From Henckelia pumila (lineage: Eukaryota; Streptophyta; Magnoliopsida; Lamiales; Gesneriaceae), in NCBI RefSeq assembly GCF_033568475.1, contig NC_133122.1, forward strand, positions 136,345,402 to 136,409,401: a stretch of DNA of 64,000 bases, written 5' to 3'. The notes beneath the pieces were generated by a model. It saw only the letters and a program-made list of their open reading frames with translations. It searched no databases and was not told where the DNA came from. A program made the translations under genes and the position numbers. Shown one piece after another: positions 34,385-47,192 of this stretch (position 1 is its first letter; each line of letters begins with the position of its first letter).

Positions 34385-37300
34385 GAGACAGCGAGGAAGA
34401 TCGAGACAGAGAGCCCAAACTACTCCCCCTCAAAAAGATTTCAATCGCCCAAATCAGGACCAGCCCAGGGATGACCGAGCTCATCAAAGACCGGCTCCTC
34501 CTGCTCGAGGAATTATCAACATGATCTCTGGAGGTCCTACCGATGGAGATTCTAATCGAGCTAGGAAAACTAGCAGCCGAAAATTAATAAATATGGAGAT
34601 TGACAATCAGACATTCAACACTGGCCCGACCCTCTCTTTTGGGCCGGAAGATTTAAAAGGGGTTTCTAGCAACCATAATGATGCACTGGTAATAAGGGCC
34701 ATGGTCGCAAATTATGATGTGGCCCGGATATTTGTGGATTCAGGCAGTTCTGTCAATGTTCTATTCCAAGAAGCAATAAATCAAATGGACCTGGGACAGT
34801 AAAATATGGAGCCCGTCGTTACATCACTCTTTGGTTTCACGGGTCATGCAATCCGACCTGTGGGGTTAGTACATCTACCCCTAACTCTTGGGAAAGGCAA
34901 CGGTCGCAAGACCAGGATTGTGAGCTTTATTATAGTAGACGCTCCGTCTGCCTATAACTCCATACTGGGTAGACTCGCCATGACCACTTTCATGGCTGTC
35001 GCATCAGCTCTGCATCAGAAAATAAAGTTCCCAGTTGGTAATGAGGTCGGTGAAGTACAAGGTGATCAAGTTATTGCTTGCAAGTGTTATGTGAAAGAAG
35101 TCAGAATAGAGCAAAAGGTGACCAGGACTGATAGAGTTGACAGACCTGGACTTTCTAGCATGGAAAAGGTCAATCTGATAGAAGACACATCTGTCACTAC
35201 TGAAGAGGAAATTGAGGAAATCATGATCTCACCTCCTTCTGGGATGGTAAAAATTGCTCGCACCCTTGAAGAAAAGTTAAAGAAACCCTTATTGGAATGC
35301 TTGGAAAAAAATAAAGATGTTTTTGCATGGTCGGTTTCAGACCTGGTAGGGGTCCATCGAGAAGTAGCAGCAGAGCACAAGCTCAATGTGATAAAGGTTT
35401 GTCATCCTGTTATTCAAAAGAAACGGCACTTCGGTCCTGAGAAATACGCAGTAATAAAGGAACAAGTAGACGAATTACTCAGGGCTGGACACATTGAGGA
35501 AATCTATTTCCCATCCTGGTTGTCCAATATAGTTCTGGTGCCAAAGTCCTCTGGTAAATGGCGCATGTGTGTGGATTTTCGGGATCTGAACAAGGCATGC
35601 CCAAAGGACTGTTATCCGTTACCCAGAATTGATCAACTTGTCGATTCAACAGCAGGGCACGAGCTGCTCAGCTTCTTGGTGCCTATCAAGGATATCATCA
35701 AATCCCACTAGCTAAAGAGAACAAGGATAAAGTGAGTTTTGTGACGTCAACAGGAACATATTATTACGTGGTCATGTCGTTTGGGCTAAAAAATGCTGGG
35801 CTTACATACCAAAGGTTTATGGATAAAGTATTCGAGCAGCAAATTGGCAAAAATATCGAGGTCTATGTAGATGATATCCTGGTCAAGACCCGAACTGCGG
35901 ACCAGTTCATTACCGACCTAACTCAAACTTTTCAGACTTTGAAGCACTATCAGCGTAAGCTAAACCCCAGCAAGTGTACTTTCAGAGTCCGAGCTGGAAA
36001 GTTTCTTGGTTACATGGTTACAAGAAGGGGAATCGAAGCCAATCCCGAAAAGGTCCAAGCCATCATTACTATGAACTCCCCCAATAATATACAGGAAGAA
36101 CAGAAATTAACAGGAAGAATTATAGCAATGGCCAGGTTTATAAGCAGATAAGCAGATAAAAGCCTCCCTTTGTTTAAGGCACTACGAAAGACGAAAAATT
36201 TTGAATGGAATGATGAAAGTGAGAAAGCCTTCCAGGACTTGAAGACTTACTTAAAGCAGTTGCCTGTGCTGAATAAGCCTATTCAAGGGGAAGAACTATT
36301 CTTATATTTGGCAGTCACAACCCGAGCAGCCAGTTCGGTCCTGGTCAGGAGGGACGGAACAAACCATCAGTCTGTTTATTTTGTGAGTCATGCCTTGAAG
36401 GGAGCCGAGATCAATTATTTAACCCAAGAAAATCTTGCCTTAGCTTTAGTCATCACTGCAAGAAAATTGAGTCCTTACTTCTTGTCACATCCCATCACCG
36501 TGCTCACCAAAAGCGTGCTAGGAAAAATTGCAACCAATCCAGATGCATCAGGGAGGCTTATCAAATGGATTACAGAGCTGAGTGAATATGATATTAAATT
36601 TGAGCCTCGGACAGCCATAAAAGCTCAGGCCCTAGCTGATTTCTTCGCAGAGACAGTTCAACTAGAACAAGAAGAACTATGGAAGATTTTTGTAGATGGG
36701 TCATCATGTCAGTTCGGGAGCGGAGCTGGAATTGTGATCATCTCACCTTGGGGTGAAGAAAATAATATTTCAATCAGATTAGACTTCAGAGCCTCAAAAA
36801 ATGAAGCAGAATATGAGGCATTATTACTTGGACTCAAAGCGGCACGAAACTTAGGTATCTCTCGAGCTATTCTGTACTCCGATTCCCAGTTAGCCATTCA
36901 GCAGAGTAACAAAAAATTTGAGTGCAAGGATGGGAAGATGTTGAGGTATGCCAAAGCACTAGACAAAGCCAAAGAGGGGTTCACCGAATTGAACTTGGAG
37001 CTCATCCCCCGAACTGAAAATATCAAGGCAGACCACTTGGCCCGCCTAGCCAGTGCCCTCAACAACCGGCCCGATCCAATTGTTCCAGGCCGGGAGCTTG
37101 TTTTTCAGTTGGAAACTCTCGATGATATTATAGCTCAGGTACCGGAAGGAGATTGGAGATATGATATATATCAGTATCTGACCAAGAAAGAATTATCAAG
37201 CGATAGTAAGAAAGCAAAGGAGGTAAAAAAAAAAAGGGCTCTTCGCTTTGTCATGATCGATCAAATCCTGTTCAAACGATCTTTCTCTCAACCTTTGTTA

Positions 37301-38326
37301 AAATGTTTGGGTCCTGACGAGGCTAGTTATGTACTACGAGAAATTCATGAAGGGTCTTGTGGCAGTCACCTGGGCAGTCTTGCCCTAGCTTGAAAAACAC
37401 TTTTTGCGGGATTCTTCTGGCCTACTATGCGGAAAGACTCATCAGATCTGGTTAATTCATGTTATAATTGCCAAAGACATGCTAACCTATAGTGGAGACC
37501 TGCAGAATACATGAAGGCAGTGGTGGTCACTTGTCCTTTTGATCAATGGGGAATGGATATTATAGGACCATTCCCTGTTAGCACGGGGCAAAGAAAATTT
37601 TTGCTGGTCGCAGTCAACTATTTTTCTAAATGGGTGGAGGCCGAGCCCATAGCTAAAATTACAGAAAGCGAAGTGCTCAATTTTCTATGGAAAAGAATAG
37701 TGTGCCGCTTTGGGATCCCTCGCAGGTTGGCATCAGACAATGGGAGACAGTTATGTGGATCCAAAGTTCGAGCATGGTGCCAGGAAATGAAGATTGAACA
37801 GGTTTTCACCTCTGTAGCATACCCGCAAGGGAATGGATAAGTTGAAGTTACCAACAGAACGATAGTCCAAGCTCTTAAGACATGACTGGATGCAGCCCCG
37901 TATTCTGGTACGGGGGAAACTTTTTTCAGCATGGTGTACGGGACTGAAGCTGTTCCCCCGGCAGAAATAGGACAAGAAATTGCTAGGATAATGGCATATG
38001 GGGCAAAAAATCAAGAACTGCGAGCAATGGATTTGGACTTACTTGAAGAGCACAGGTCCCAAGCTGCAATTAGGCTCGCAGCCTATCGCAAGCGAATGAA
38101 TCAGGCCTACAACAAAAGAGTATACCCTAAGGTTTTCCATGAGGGAGACCTGGTTATGCGAAAGATACAACATCCAGGGCAAAGAGGAAAGCTAGAGGCC
38201 ATGTATGAAGGCCCATTCAAAGTGATAGGAAAAGCTGGAATAGCTGCATATTACTTAGAAGATGCCCAAGGCAAAAAAGGTAAAAGACCATGGAATGCTC
38301 AGCACTTGAAAAAATACTATCCCTAG
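34353..38326 (+). pseudogene. Tat element H pol (protease, RT, two RNase H, integrase; broken)
   Basis: Protease near 34734 (FVDSGSSVNVLF). Stop at 34800-34802. RT from about 35500 (WRMCVDFRDLNKACPKD), frameshift near 35690, then MSFGLKNAG and YVDDILVK. Stop at 36149-36151. The connection/first RNase H (YFVSHALKGAE, FEPRTAIKAQALADF) follows. The second RNase H begins near 36680 with acidic residues in WKIFVDGSS, NEAEYEALL, YSDSQLA and KADHLARLA. The integrase has GMDIIGPFP and ASDNGRQL. Stops at 37391, 37490, 37838 and 37883, and a segment of about 20 residues before VYGTEAVPPAEIG is missing. The tail FHEGDLVMRKI is intact to 38326. The whole is non-functional. Confidence 0.9.
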
Positions 38327-38684
38327 TAGCTCAGCTCGGGTCTCGTCATATTATTTATATCTTACTAAGCTGGTTCTTAACCAGCCAAGTCTTTTTGCAT
38401 TATTTATGTTTGTAATAGTCAGTCCTTTTTTGTTTACATCGGGACCAGTCTTGTTTTAGCGTCAATTTTGTTTTTGAATGTTGCAAGAGTGAGTTCTGTT
38501 TTATGGAACACCCTGTGATTTTTGGTAATATTCTTCACTCAAAGCCCAGGTAGGTCTGGCACTCAAAGTCCACCTCAGTGGCCCACATCAGTGCAATTCA
38601 AAGCCCAGGCAAGTCTGGCACTCAAAGTCCACCTCAGTGGCCCACATCAGTGGAATTCAAAGCCGAGGCAGGTCTGGCACTCAA
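38327..38684 (+). repeat. 3' region of H with 59-bp-class repeats
   Basis: After 200 bp of T-rich sequence, two to three units from about 38532 carry GGTCTGGCACTCAAAGTCCA and CCTCAGTGGCCCACATCAGT. They are close to the array in L. The last unit is cut by F at 38684; CTCAA (38680-38684) would be F's target duplication. Confidence 0.85.
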
Positions 38685-38818
38685 TGTAGTAGCCCGTATC
38701 CAGTTTTACTGTGTAATTTCTAATTAAATCATTAAACGTGATTAAGGAGACTTCTAATGGATTAGCGGAGTCCGGAGTTAGGCCCAGAATGATCAGAAAT
38801 GGTCCGGAGGGTCAGGCA

Positions 38819-38990
38819 GAACGGATGCAATGTTCAAGGGAACGGAAGCAACGTTCGTGCCATCGGAGAAACGTCACTGCTTACGTACTTGATGTGACAC
38901 TGGCACCATTGGAAGCAACGTTGGTGAACGGACGCAACGTTCATCGGAGGAATGGACGCAACGTTGGAGGAACGGACGCAACGCTCGTTG
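38819..38990 (+). promoter_or_regulatory. GGA(A/C)GCAACGTT array upstream of the F TATA box
   Basis: Six related words start at about 38823, 38844, 38911, 38930, 38954 and 38974 (forms ggaagcaacgttcg, ggacgcaacgttgg). They end just before the TATA box. The position suggests activator sites; binding is not shown. Confidence 0.65.
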
Positions 38991-39693
38991 TCTATATAAA
39001 TAGGGGTGCCAAGGCTCACATTTGAGCACACCTCTCACCTCTTCTCTCTCGATTCCTTAGCCTTCTAGCTCAGATCCAGGGAATTCTAGGTGTCCCGTTG
39101 GGAATTCGGAAGTGGCATAGCAATCCAGGCGCGGAGCTGTGTCCTAGTTTTGAGGCAATCGGCAGCAAAGGGCTAACGACGGACGAAGATATAGCTTTTG
39201 CTTCCTAAAAATATTTAGGAGTATGCAATAGCTTAGTTAAGGCTTTTAGAGCACTTTAATGATATTAGTATCATTTGGCAGTGTAGTGCGGATTATAGGC
39301 GTAGACCTAGAGCTGGTAGAGCGCGCCTAGTATTTGAGGTACGAAAGTACTGTTCGAGATATCCTGACTGAGTATGCATGTATTATGTGACTGCATGATT
39401 TATATGCCATGATTATATGCTGCATACATTTGCATCTTGTACTATCTCCTTTGAGATGTCTGTTAGTAGGGTTCGACCCTATCCTGTTAGTGGATGGACT
39501 TCCATCGATTTGGGTCCGGCGTTTCCACTAGTATTGCGGTATGTGAGCCACCTCCTGAAGCGACGGCACATCGTGCTACATACCAGGGCCCGGTTTGTCT
39601 CTGTTATCTATTCTTGACCTCTAGTCAGTAGGCAGTTCACTTGCATGCATGTATACTCATACTCTCGTGCTGAGCGTTTTATGCTCACATCTC

Positions 39694-39698
39694 GTACT
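39694..39698. repeat. Left target-site duplication of element D (GTACT)
   Basis: Matches 49032-49036 on the other side of D. Confidence 0.93.
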
Positions 39699-41541
39699 TG
39701 TTGGAACACGGTCGTTCTGCGGATCGATAAAGAAAGTGATACCCGGCGCAGCGAAATTTTTAAAATTTTTATATGGAACGATTCCATATGGGTATCAAAT
39801 TCCTACGATTAAAATTGATAACATAAAATTTAAACAATGTAAATTTTACCTTATAATCTTGAAGCGAGATTATGGACATCAACAGATTAAACTGTTCTTG
39901 TTGTATATCCCAGGGATTGATGAACGAACGTTTCTTCAATCAGGTCCACGAACAGAAGTTTAATCCCTCTGATAGACTGCACTAGAAAGTCTATCAGAAG
40001 TTTCGACGAAGAGAAATAACAGATTTGATCTGCTAATTCAAACTGCAAATTCGAAATTTGCAGACTGAAATTCTCGAACACAGTAGGGGAGGGGGGCGGC
40101 CGAAAACCCTAAGAGAGGAGGCTCTAGGTTTTCGAAAATTATGCATGTGTTGTGTGTAATTTCTGTACTGCAATAACTTATTTATAATGTGGGCTGCTAA
40201 CAGCTTAGGGTCCATTAGTCATAAGTTCAAGTTTGACAAGCAAAGCCCGCATGTTCAGAAATTAATATAAAATTCATCGTGACTCAGATTGATAAACCAA
40301 TTTCACCAATGTGTACAGAAACCATTTCTGCATCTTTTAAAGTCAAGATAAATTTTCTGAATCCGAATTCAGTGATTTCAAAAAATGCCCATCACTATGT
40401 AATTTTAGAAAATCTTACTCCCTCTACTCTTAAATAAGAAGTCCCACTTCTTTATTCACTAAATTTAACTCTTTAAATTTAATTATCTCAACGGGGATTA
40501 AAAATCCATTACTTGTGTGACCCTCAATGGTTCAAAGATACAGCTAACCGTGGGCTCACAACTCCTTGTGACTCGGAACAACAATTTCTGACTTACCCAA
40601 CGAATCATGGTAAGAGCGCCTAGCAACATCGCCCCATGATTCCCTAGGTATCACTGATAGTGCCTGCAAGAACCAATAGATTTTGGTTAGCGTACAGTAC
40701 GGTCCCTACATCCATATATCCCGATCGAATCAACAACCATTGGTAAATCGAGAGTCGTTTGAGATTTGATAACTATGCAATGCATCTTGAAGATCAAATA
40801 GTGACATTGCATGTGCTACTAGGAAACCAAGTAACCTAAAACACATCATGTACTCTGGCCAGAGATTCGTCACACTAATATCTCCTCAGATTGCACAGGA
40901 TATCCACACTCGCAAGTGTGCGGTGAATCCTTGACAACAAAGCATCGAATCCTATATGTGTCGTAACTGTATTCAATCCCGACACCTGATGACCCCAATG
41001 GAGTCGGTAAATGAGTCAAAGCACAGTACTAGCATATAGAGTCTCAATGATGTTTCAAGTAATAAGGACTAATGGTGTACAACCAAAACCGCGGACTATA
41101 TCCATTCGATAAGTGATAACCACTTGGAAAGTCCAAATAGGGTAGTTCGATCATTCATCATATGAATATCCATTTGCATGATTCGAACATCTCTATGTTC
41201 CATACCAATGAAATGTGGTACTCGGCATCACAAATGCTAGTCTCAATCTCGAGCGATCCTTATCCTTATTTGTGGACGGCTCAATTGACTAGGAACTGTT
41301 TAGAATATATAGTGAACATAAGATGTGTTTCATGACAGTGATCTCTCTATATTCACTATCTCATCTTACTTTAGTATATTCAAGGTCTTTATCAAAATAG
41401 TAATAGTATATCATTATATAATAATAAGATAAAGTGAACGCCATTTAAAGAACCTATATTATATTAAACAAAGATTGTTTACAAAAAGAGACTCTCAAAG
41501 CCCTTAGCCACAAGCTGGCTAGCGGGACATCAACTCTTTCA
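39699..41541 (-). repeat. LTR of element D (3' LTR in element orientation)
   Basis: Plus strand runs TGTTGGAACACGG to CAACTCTTTCA. Copy at 47193-49031. A minus-strand TATA-like CATTATAAATAAG lies near 40179-40191. Confidence 0.93.
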
Positions 41542-41556
41542 ATCCCCCACTTGCCC
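41542..41556 (-). other. Polypurine tract of element D
   Basis: The minus strand reads GGGCAAGTGGGGGAT immediately before the 3' LTR. Confidence 0.85.
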
Positions 41557-44415
41557 TAAAGCCAACTAGTCAAACTACGTAGTCCCATTGCTTCGCGATG
41601 TTTGTCAAATAATGGTCCTGGCAAGGGCTTAGTTAGTGGATCAGCGATATTGTCTGCAGAGGCCACTCTCTCGACAGTGATGTCTCCTCTTTCCACGATC
41701 TCCCGGATGATGTGGTATTTCCTCAGTACGTGTTTGGATCTTTGATGAGAACTTGGTTTCTTTGCCTGAGCAATGGCACCCGTGTTGTCACAGTACACCG
41801 GGACTAGACCAACAGCTTCAGGAATAACGCCCAACTCTTGGACGAAATTCCTCATCCTAACGGCCTCTTTAGCAGCAGCTGATGCCGCAATGTATTCTTC
41901 CTCAGTGGTGGAATCCGTTGTGGTGTCCTGTTTGGAACTCTTCCAAGAGACAACACCGCCATTGAGCATGAACACAAATCCAGAGGTTGACTTCGAGTCA
42001 TCCACGTCACTTTGGAAGCTAGAGTCGGTATAGCCGTCCAATTTCAGATCTCTTCCTCCATAAACCATGAATACATTCTTAGTTCTTCTCAAGTACTTAA
42101 GAATATCCTTCACGGCTTTCCAATGCATTTGACCGGGATTAGCTTGATATCTGCTCGTGACACTCAGAGCAAATGCCACATCCGGTCTGGTAGATATCAT
42201 CCCATACATGATACTCCCTATGGCTGACGCATATGGTATGTGTGTCATTTTCTCTATCTCTTCGTCAGTCTTGGGACACATAGACTTGGATAGAGAGACT
42301 CCATGACACATAGGTAGATGTCCTCTCTTGGACTCATCCATTGAAAACCTTTTCAATATAGTGTCGATGTAGGTAGCTTGAGTAAGTCCTATCATTCTCT
42401 TAGATCTATCTCTATAGATCTGTATCCCTAGAATATAGGACGCCTCACCCAAATCCTTCATCGAGAATATACCTGACAACCATATCTTTGTTGACTGCAA
42501 TATCCCTACATCATTCCCAATGAGTAGGATGTCATCAACATAAAGTACTAAGAATGTTACCGCATCCTTAACTACTTTCTTGTACACACATGGTTTCTCC
42601 GGGTTCTTGATGAAACCAAAATCCTTTATTGTTTCGTCAAATTTTTGGTTCCAACTTCTTGATGTCTGTTTGAGACCATAGATCGATCTCTGAAACTTAC
42701 ATACCTTATGCTCGCTTCCCATGGATGTGAATCCCTCGGGCTGCATCATATAGATCTCTTCCTTAATGTTTCCATTAAGGAATGCAGTCTACACATCCAT
42801 TTGCCATATCTCATAGTCATACCATGCAGCAATGGTAATAAGGATTCTTATGGACTTGAACATTGCGACTGGTGAAAAAGTTTCATCATAGTCAATACCT
42901 TGTCTTTGAGTGTAGCCTTTTGCAACCAATCGTGCCTTGTAGGTCAGTACCTTACCATCAGGCCCTAGTTTTCTCTTGTAGATCCATTTACACCCTTGGA
43001 ACAATTCCATCGGGAGGATCTACTAAAGACCAAACTTGGTTTGTATGCATCGAATCTATTTCCGACTGCATAGCTTCAAACCATAAATTCGAATCCGCAT
43101 CAGAAATTGCTTCCTTGAAGTTTCTTGGATCACATCCAATGTCGGGTTCACTTTGATCCCCTTCAAGAAGAAGATCATATCTAATAGGAGTCCTAGAAGT
43201 CCTCTCGTATCTCCTAATAATAGGCGTGTCTTGTGATGATTCTTGAGGTATAGGATCGTTATTTTGTATCTCGGGTTCTTTTCGAATTTCTTCGAGTTCC
43301 ATCATCTTGCCTTTCTTATCCAATAAGAACTCCTTCTCCAAGAAGGTGGCATTCCTTGAAACAAACACTTTTGTTTCAGTGGGATGATAGAAATAATATC
43401 CGATTGAATTCTTTGGATACCCTACAAAATAACATAAGGTGGATCGACTATCCAACTTATCTCCCACTGTCTGCTTTATGTAAGCAGGACATCCCCAAAT
43501 CCTCAAGTACGAATACTTAGGAGCTTTGTCATTCCATAACTCGTATGGTGTTTTGTCCACTGCTTTAGTGTGGACGTTGTTTAACAACAATACCGCCGTT
43601 TCAAGAGCATAGCCCCAAAACGAAGGTGGAAGCTCAGTGAAGCTCATCATAGATCGAACCATGTCCAACAAGGTTCGATTGCGACGCTCCGAAACACCAT
43701 TCAGCTGAGATGTCATAGGAGGAGTCCACTGAGAGAGAATCCCATTCTCTTTTAGATAATCCAAGAACTCGGTAATTAAGTATTCTCCACCTCGATCTGA
43801 TCGAAGTGCTTTAATACTCTTACCTAGTTTGTTTTCTACTTCAACCTTGAATTCTTTGAACTTTTCAAATGATTCAAACTTATATGTTATCAAATATAAG
43901 TACCCATACCTAGAATAATCATCAGTAAAGGTAATGAAGTAGGTGTGACCAAATTTTGTACCAATACTAAATGGTCCGCAAACATCTGTATGGATCAAAT
44001 CCAATAGATTTTGACTACGCTCTGGCTTCCCTTTGAAAGAAGATTTAGTCATTTTTCCTTTGAGGCAGGACTCACAAGTAGGTAGAGAGTTAATATCAAA
44101 CATGCCCTCTCCCACTAGCTTGTTCATCCTCCTTGAAGAAATATGACCTAGCCTAGCATGCCAAAGGTTTGCCGGGTTTTGATTATCAATTTTCCTTTTA
44201 TTTGTTGTTACCGGTTTATCAACATAATTAATTGGAACGTCTTTTAATTTTAAGTTATATAGATCGTTTTCAAGTTGTCCACATCCAATTAAACATTCAT
44301 TCTTGTAAATATTGCAAATCCCATTCACAAAATTACAAGAAAAACCATCTCTATCAAGCATAGAAATAGAAATAATGTTTTTAATCAAATCTGGCACATA
44401 TAAAACATCTCTCAA
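41556..44415 (-). pseudogene. Copia D pol (integrase, RT, RNase H; nearly intact)
   Basis: From 44415 leftwards: pre-integrase zinc region (WHARLGH, CESCLKGK), integrase core (HTDVCGPF, ALRSDRGGEYL), C-terminal part (VGYPKNSIGYYF) and linker. Near 42995-43010 two bases are missing relative to A, shifting frame just before [12 protein letters not shown] then continues ([14 protein letters not shown]). An in-frame TAG at about 42789-42791 replaces a lysine codon of the KTAFLN motif. Then MMQPEGF, SIYGLKQTSRSW, YVDDILLIGND and the RNase H (DGYTDSS, TEEEYIAAS, CDNTGAIAQ, ADPLTKPLPG) run open to the stop at 41556. Two lesions here, plus one at the gag-pol join, separate it from a full frame. Confidence 0.92.
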
Positions 44416-45424
44416 AAATTACTTAAAATCATTTTGCAAAATTAAACAAATGTCTCCCACAGCTTTGGCTTCAACTCGAGAACCATTTTCGAGCCTCAGC
44501 TGGGTCTCACCCATCCTAAGCTTGCAACTTCTTGTCTTCAGCTGCAAATAATTGCAAATGTGAGATCCACATCTGGTATCCAATACCCAAGAAGTAGTAT
44601 TAAGTGAAACATTTATTTCGATATAAAACATACTCTTCGCAGTTCGCAACTGCTCGAGATATTCCTTGCAGTGATGGCAAACATCCTTGGATTTTTCCAT
44701 GTTTGAAGCCTTTGTCTTGTTCTTCTTCTCGGGTCCGGTTTTCTTGGATGGGGCAGAACGTTTCTTACCCTTTGTATTTGGCCCCTTTTTAGCAGAAGAA
44801 GAGGAGCCCACCAAGAGAACCGGTTTATCCTTCTTTAAAGTGGATTCATAAGTTATAAGCATATTGACCATCTCTTCAAGGGAGGCCTCTATCTTGTTCA
44901 TATTGAAATTCACCACAAAACCGTCAAACGATGAAGGAAGAGAGAGAAGTAATAAGTCCACATTGAGTTCATGCTCCAATACCAATTCAAGCGTTACCAA
45001 CTTCTGAATGAGCCAAATCACGCGTACCCCATGATCACGGACCGAAGTCCCTTCACGCATGCGACACGTCATTAACTCTTTTATAGTAGGGAACCTTTCA
45101 GCTCTCGATTGAGCCCCAAAAAGTTCCTTGAGTTGTGTGTGAATGTCAGCAGCGTTCACGGTATCCTCAAATTGCCTCTGGAGTTCATCAGACATCGAAG
45201 CTTGCATATTTGGCCTTGATATCATGGTCCCACCATTTATCAAGTTTTGCTAACTCTTCCGGACTTATATCAGCTGGTGTTTCCTTCGGAGGAGATTTTT
45301 CTAACACGTAGAACATTTTCTCCGAGGTCAAGAAAATCTTCAACTTACGGAACCATTCCATATAGTTTGCGCCAGTCAGTTTGTTTTGTTCGAGAATAGA
45401 GAATAGTGGATTGCGCGAATTCAT
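44416..45424 (-). pseudogene. Copia D gag and protease (broken)
   Basis: ATG at 45424 starts MNSRNPLFSILEQNKLTGAN, the N-terminal Copia gag motif. A frameshift near 45190-45240 moves to the frame with SDELQRQFEDTV (UBN2-type gag core) and a lysine-rich linker. The zinc knuckle is lost: CHHCK runs straight into EYLEQL. The protease site reads DTRCGSH where B has DTGCGSH. A TAA at 44416-44418 separates it from pol, where B has a leucine codon. Confidence 0.88.
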
Positions 45425-45479
45425 CTTAATGAAATACTGAAAAGAAACAGACAATAATCAGTTATTGTTTAATTAATTT

Positions 45480-47179
45480 ACTAAGACATAAAATAAGGCA
45501 AAATTTATTTTATGAATCTCACTCCCACTATTTTAACGATTTCACTACCCTCTAGTGAAAACGAGAAACATTTTATTTAGTGGGAACATGGAGTCCAATT
45601 GACAAACTATAGTCCCGAATAATATCAGCCAACCATAATTTTCAAATGGTAGAGCCCAATTGCTTCCAAAGCAACCTCCATGTTTTTACCTCATGTCCAA
45701 TAAGGGCCCAATAATATGACACCGTTTATTGTGACATGTCAAGATGACCCATCAATATTAAGTTGTGATGGACGGTCGCCATGTGGATCCCCAATAATAT
45801 GAGCCAATCCCATAGGAGTTCCATCCAACTTACAACATGTGTCGATCCAATGTACAGCTTTCCAACGAACGGGCCCCCCCCAATAATATGAGCCGGACCG
45901 TATTCGCGGGTAGCATCTCATACATTGATCGTTGATGGAAGGTAGGAACATTTAAACATTATTTAAATGCCCTTTTGTTTATCTTGATATCAATTTTAAA
46001 TCATATTTAAAATAAGGGATTTTAATTTCGAAAATTTGTCTCATCATTTAAAATTTGTATGCTTGCGGGATTCATACAATTTAGTCTGAACATGCATACA
46101 ACAATAATATCATATATTATTTTAGGATGATCGATTCCATTACTAATCGACCCGTGGTTGCCAATCACGAGTCTAAGTCCAATCCTAGGTAATATGCAAG
46201 TATGCAATGCAATCCTATTACATTGAGCTTCCAATTTACATTTCTTCGTTCTTCATTATCTGCTGGGCCCACCTTTGTCTTCAAATCTTCATCTCCCACT
46301 AAGTCTAAAATTTACAATAAATTTCGATGACAAGCAGGGGATACATATTTAAGGGGTGGGAACGGGCCATAAAGCAGACCCACTTTTATTACATATGACA
46401 ATTCATATTGGGCCATAAACCAGGCCCATTAATACATCCAACAACAATAATTAAAACCAAATGTAAACAACCTAACATACACCTATAATATTGATCATGG
46501 CAATCGATCATCCTTATCCAATAATATTTAATTCAAAAATTAATTTATTGGATATCATGCAATGGAAATAAATATAAATAGATAAAATTATATTTCATAC
46601 ATAAAATCTTATTTTATATATAAAATCATATTTTATCTAGTTTATCCATAAAATCATATTTTACATATAAAATCCAACTTTATACGTAAAATCATATTTT
46701 ATTATCAATTGTACCAAAATTATTAATTTTATAAAATCTAATTTAATGGATAAAATTTATAAATTTTCCAAAAATTCAAATTTATCCAAAAATCAATTTT
46801 TAAAATTTCGGACTCAAACAATTTGATCCGATGCCTCGTGGACCAATCAAAAACAATTTTCAATCGGACCAAAAACTGAAATTTCAAAAATTTCAAAAAA
46901 TCAAAAAATTAAATTTTAAAATTTCCGGACTGCCCGGGACAATCCCGGGCAGCCCGGCCTCCACGTAGGACAGGGCTGCCCACGTGGAGGTGGGCAGCCA
47001 ATTGCTGCCCATGGGTAGCGCCGTGCGCTGCCCTGGGCAGTGCTGTGCGCTGCCCCGGGCAGCGACACTCGCTGCCCGATTGCCCTGGAATTTAATTTAA
47101 AATTTTCGTTTTATTTTTCTGAAAAATCGAGGCTGGTACAATCGAATAAATTTTAATCGTAAAATCCGAGAACAACCTG
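45480..47179 (-). other. Leader of Copia D
   Basis: Colinear with the B leader: four AATAATATGAGCC-type motifs (45617, 45709, 45792, 45881), AT-rich AAAATCATATTTTAT repeats (46590-46700) and a short GC-rich block (46928-47075, GGGCAGCG units). No supported coding. Confidence 0.75.
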
Positions 47180-47191
47180 GCTCTGATACCA
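47180..47191 (-). promoter_or_regulatory. Primer-binding site of element D
   Basis: The minus strand reads TGGTATCAGAGC, the Met-type primer-binding site just inside the 5' LTR. Confidence 0.92.
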
Positions 47192-47192
47192 C

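Larger units (their letters stand above)
32598..38684 (+). mobile_element. Tat-type Gypsy element H, 3' end cut by element F
   Basis: A 5' LTR (32598-33240), a primer-binding region (ATTGGCGTCGTATGTGG), gag, and pol with protease, RT, RNase H, a second archaeal-type RNase H and integrase, then a 3' untranslated region with tandem repeats. At 38685 the LTR of F begins, so the 3' LTR of H is not seen here. The extra RNase H after RT is a hallmark of the Tat/Ogre group. Many stops and frameshifts show it is an old, dead copy. Confidence 0.9.
38685..39698 (+). repeat. 5' LTR of F, left part
   Basis: TGTAGTAGCCCGTATCC start. A promoter with a TATA box (ctatataaataggg at 38992) is preceded by an ACGCAACGTT array. 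Cut at 39698 by element D (target duplication GTACT). Confidence 0.88.
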
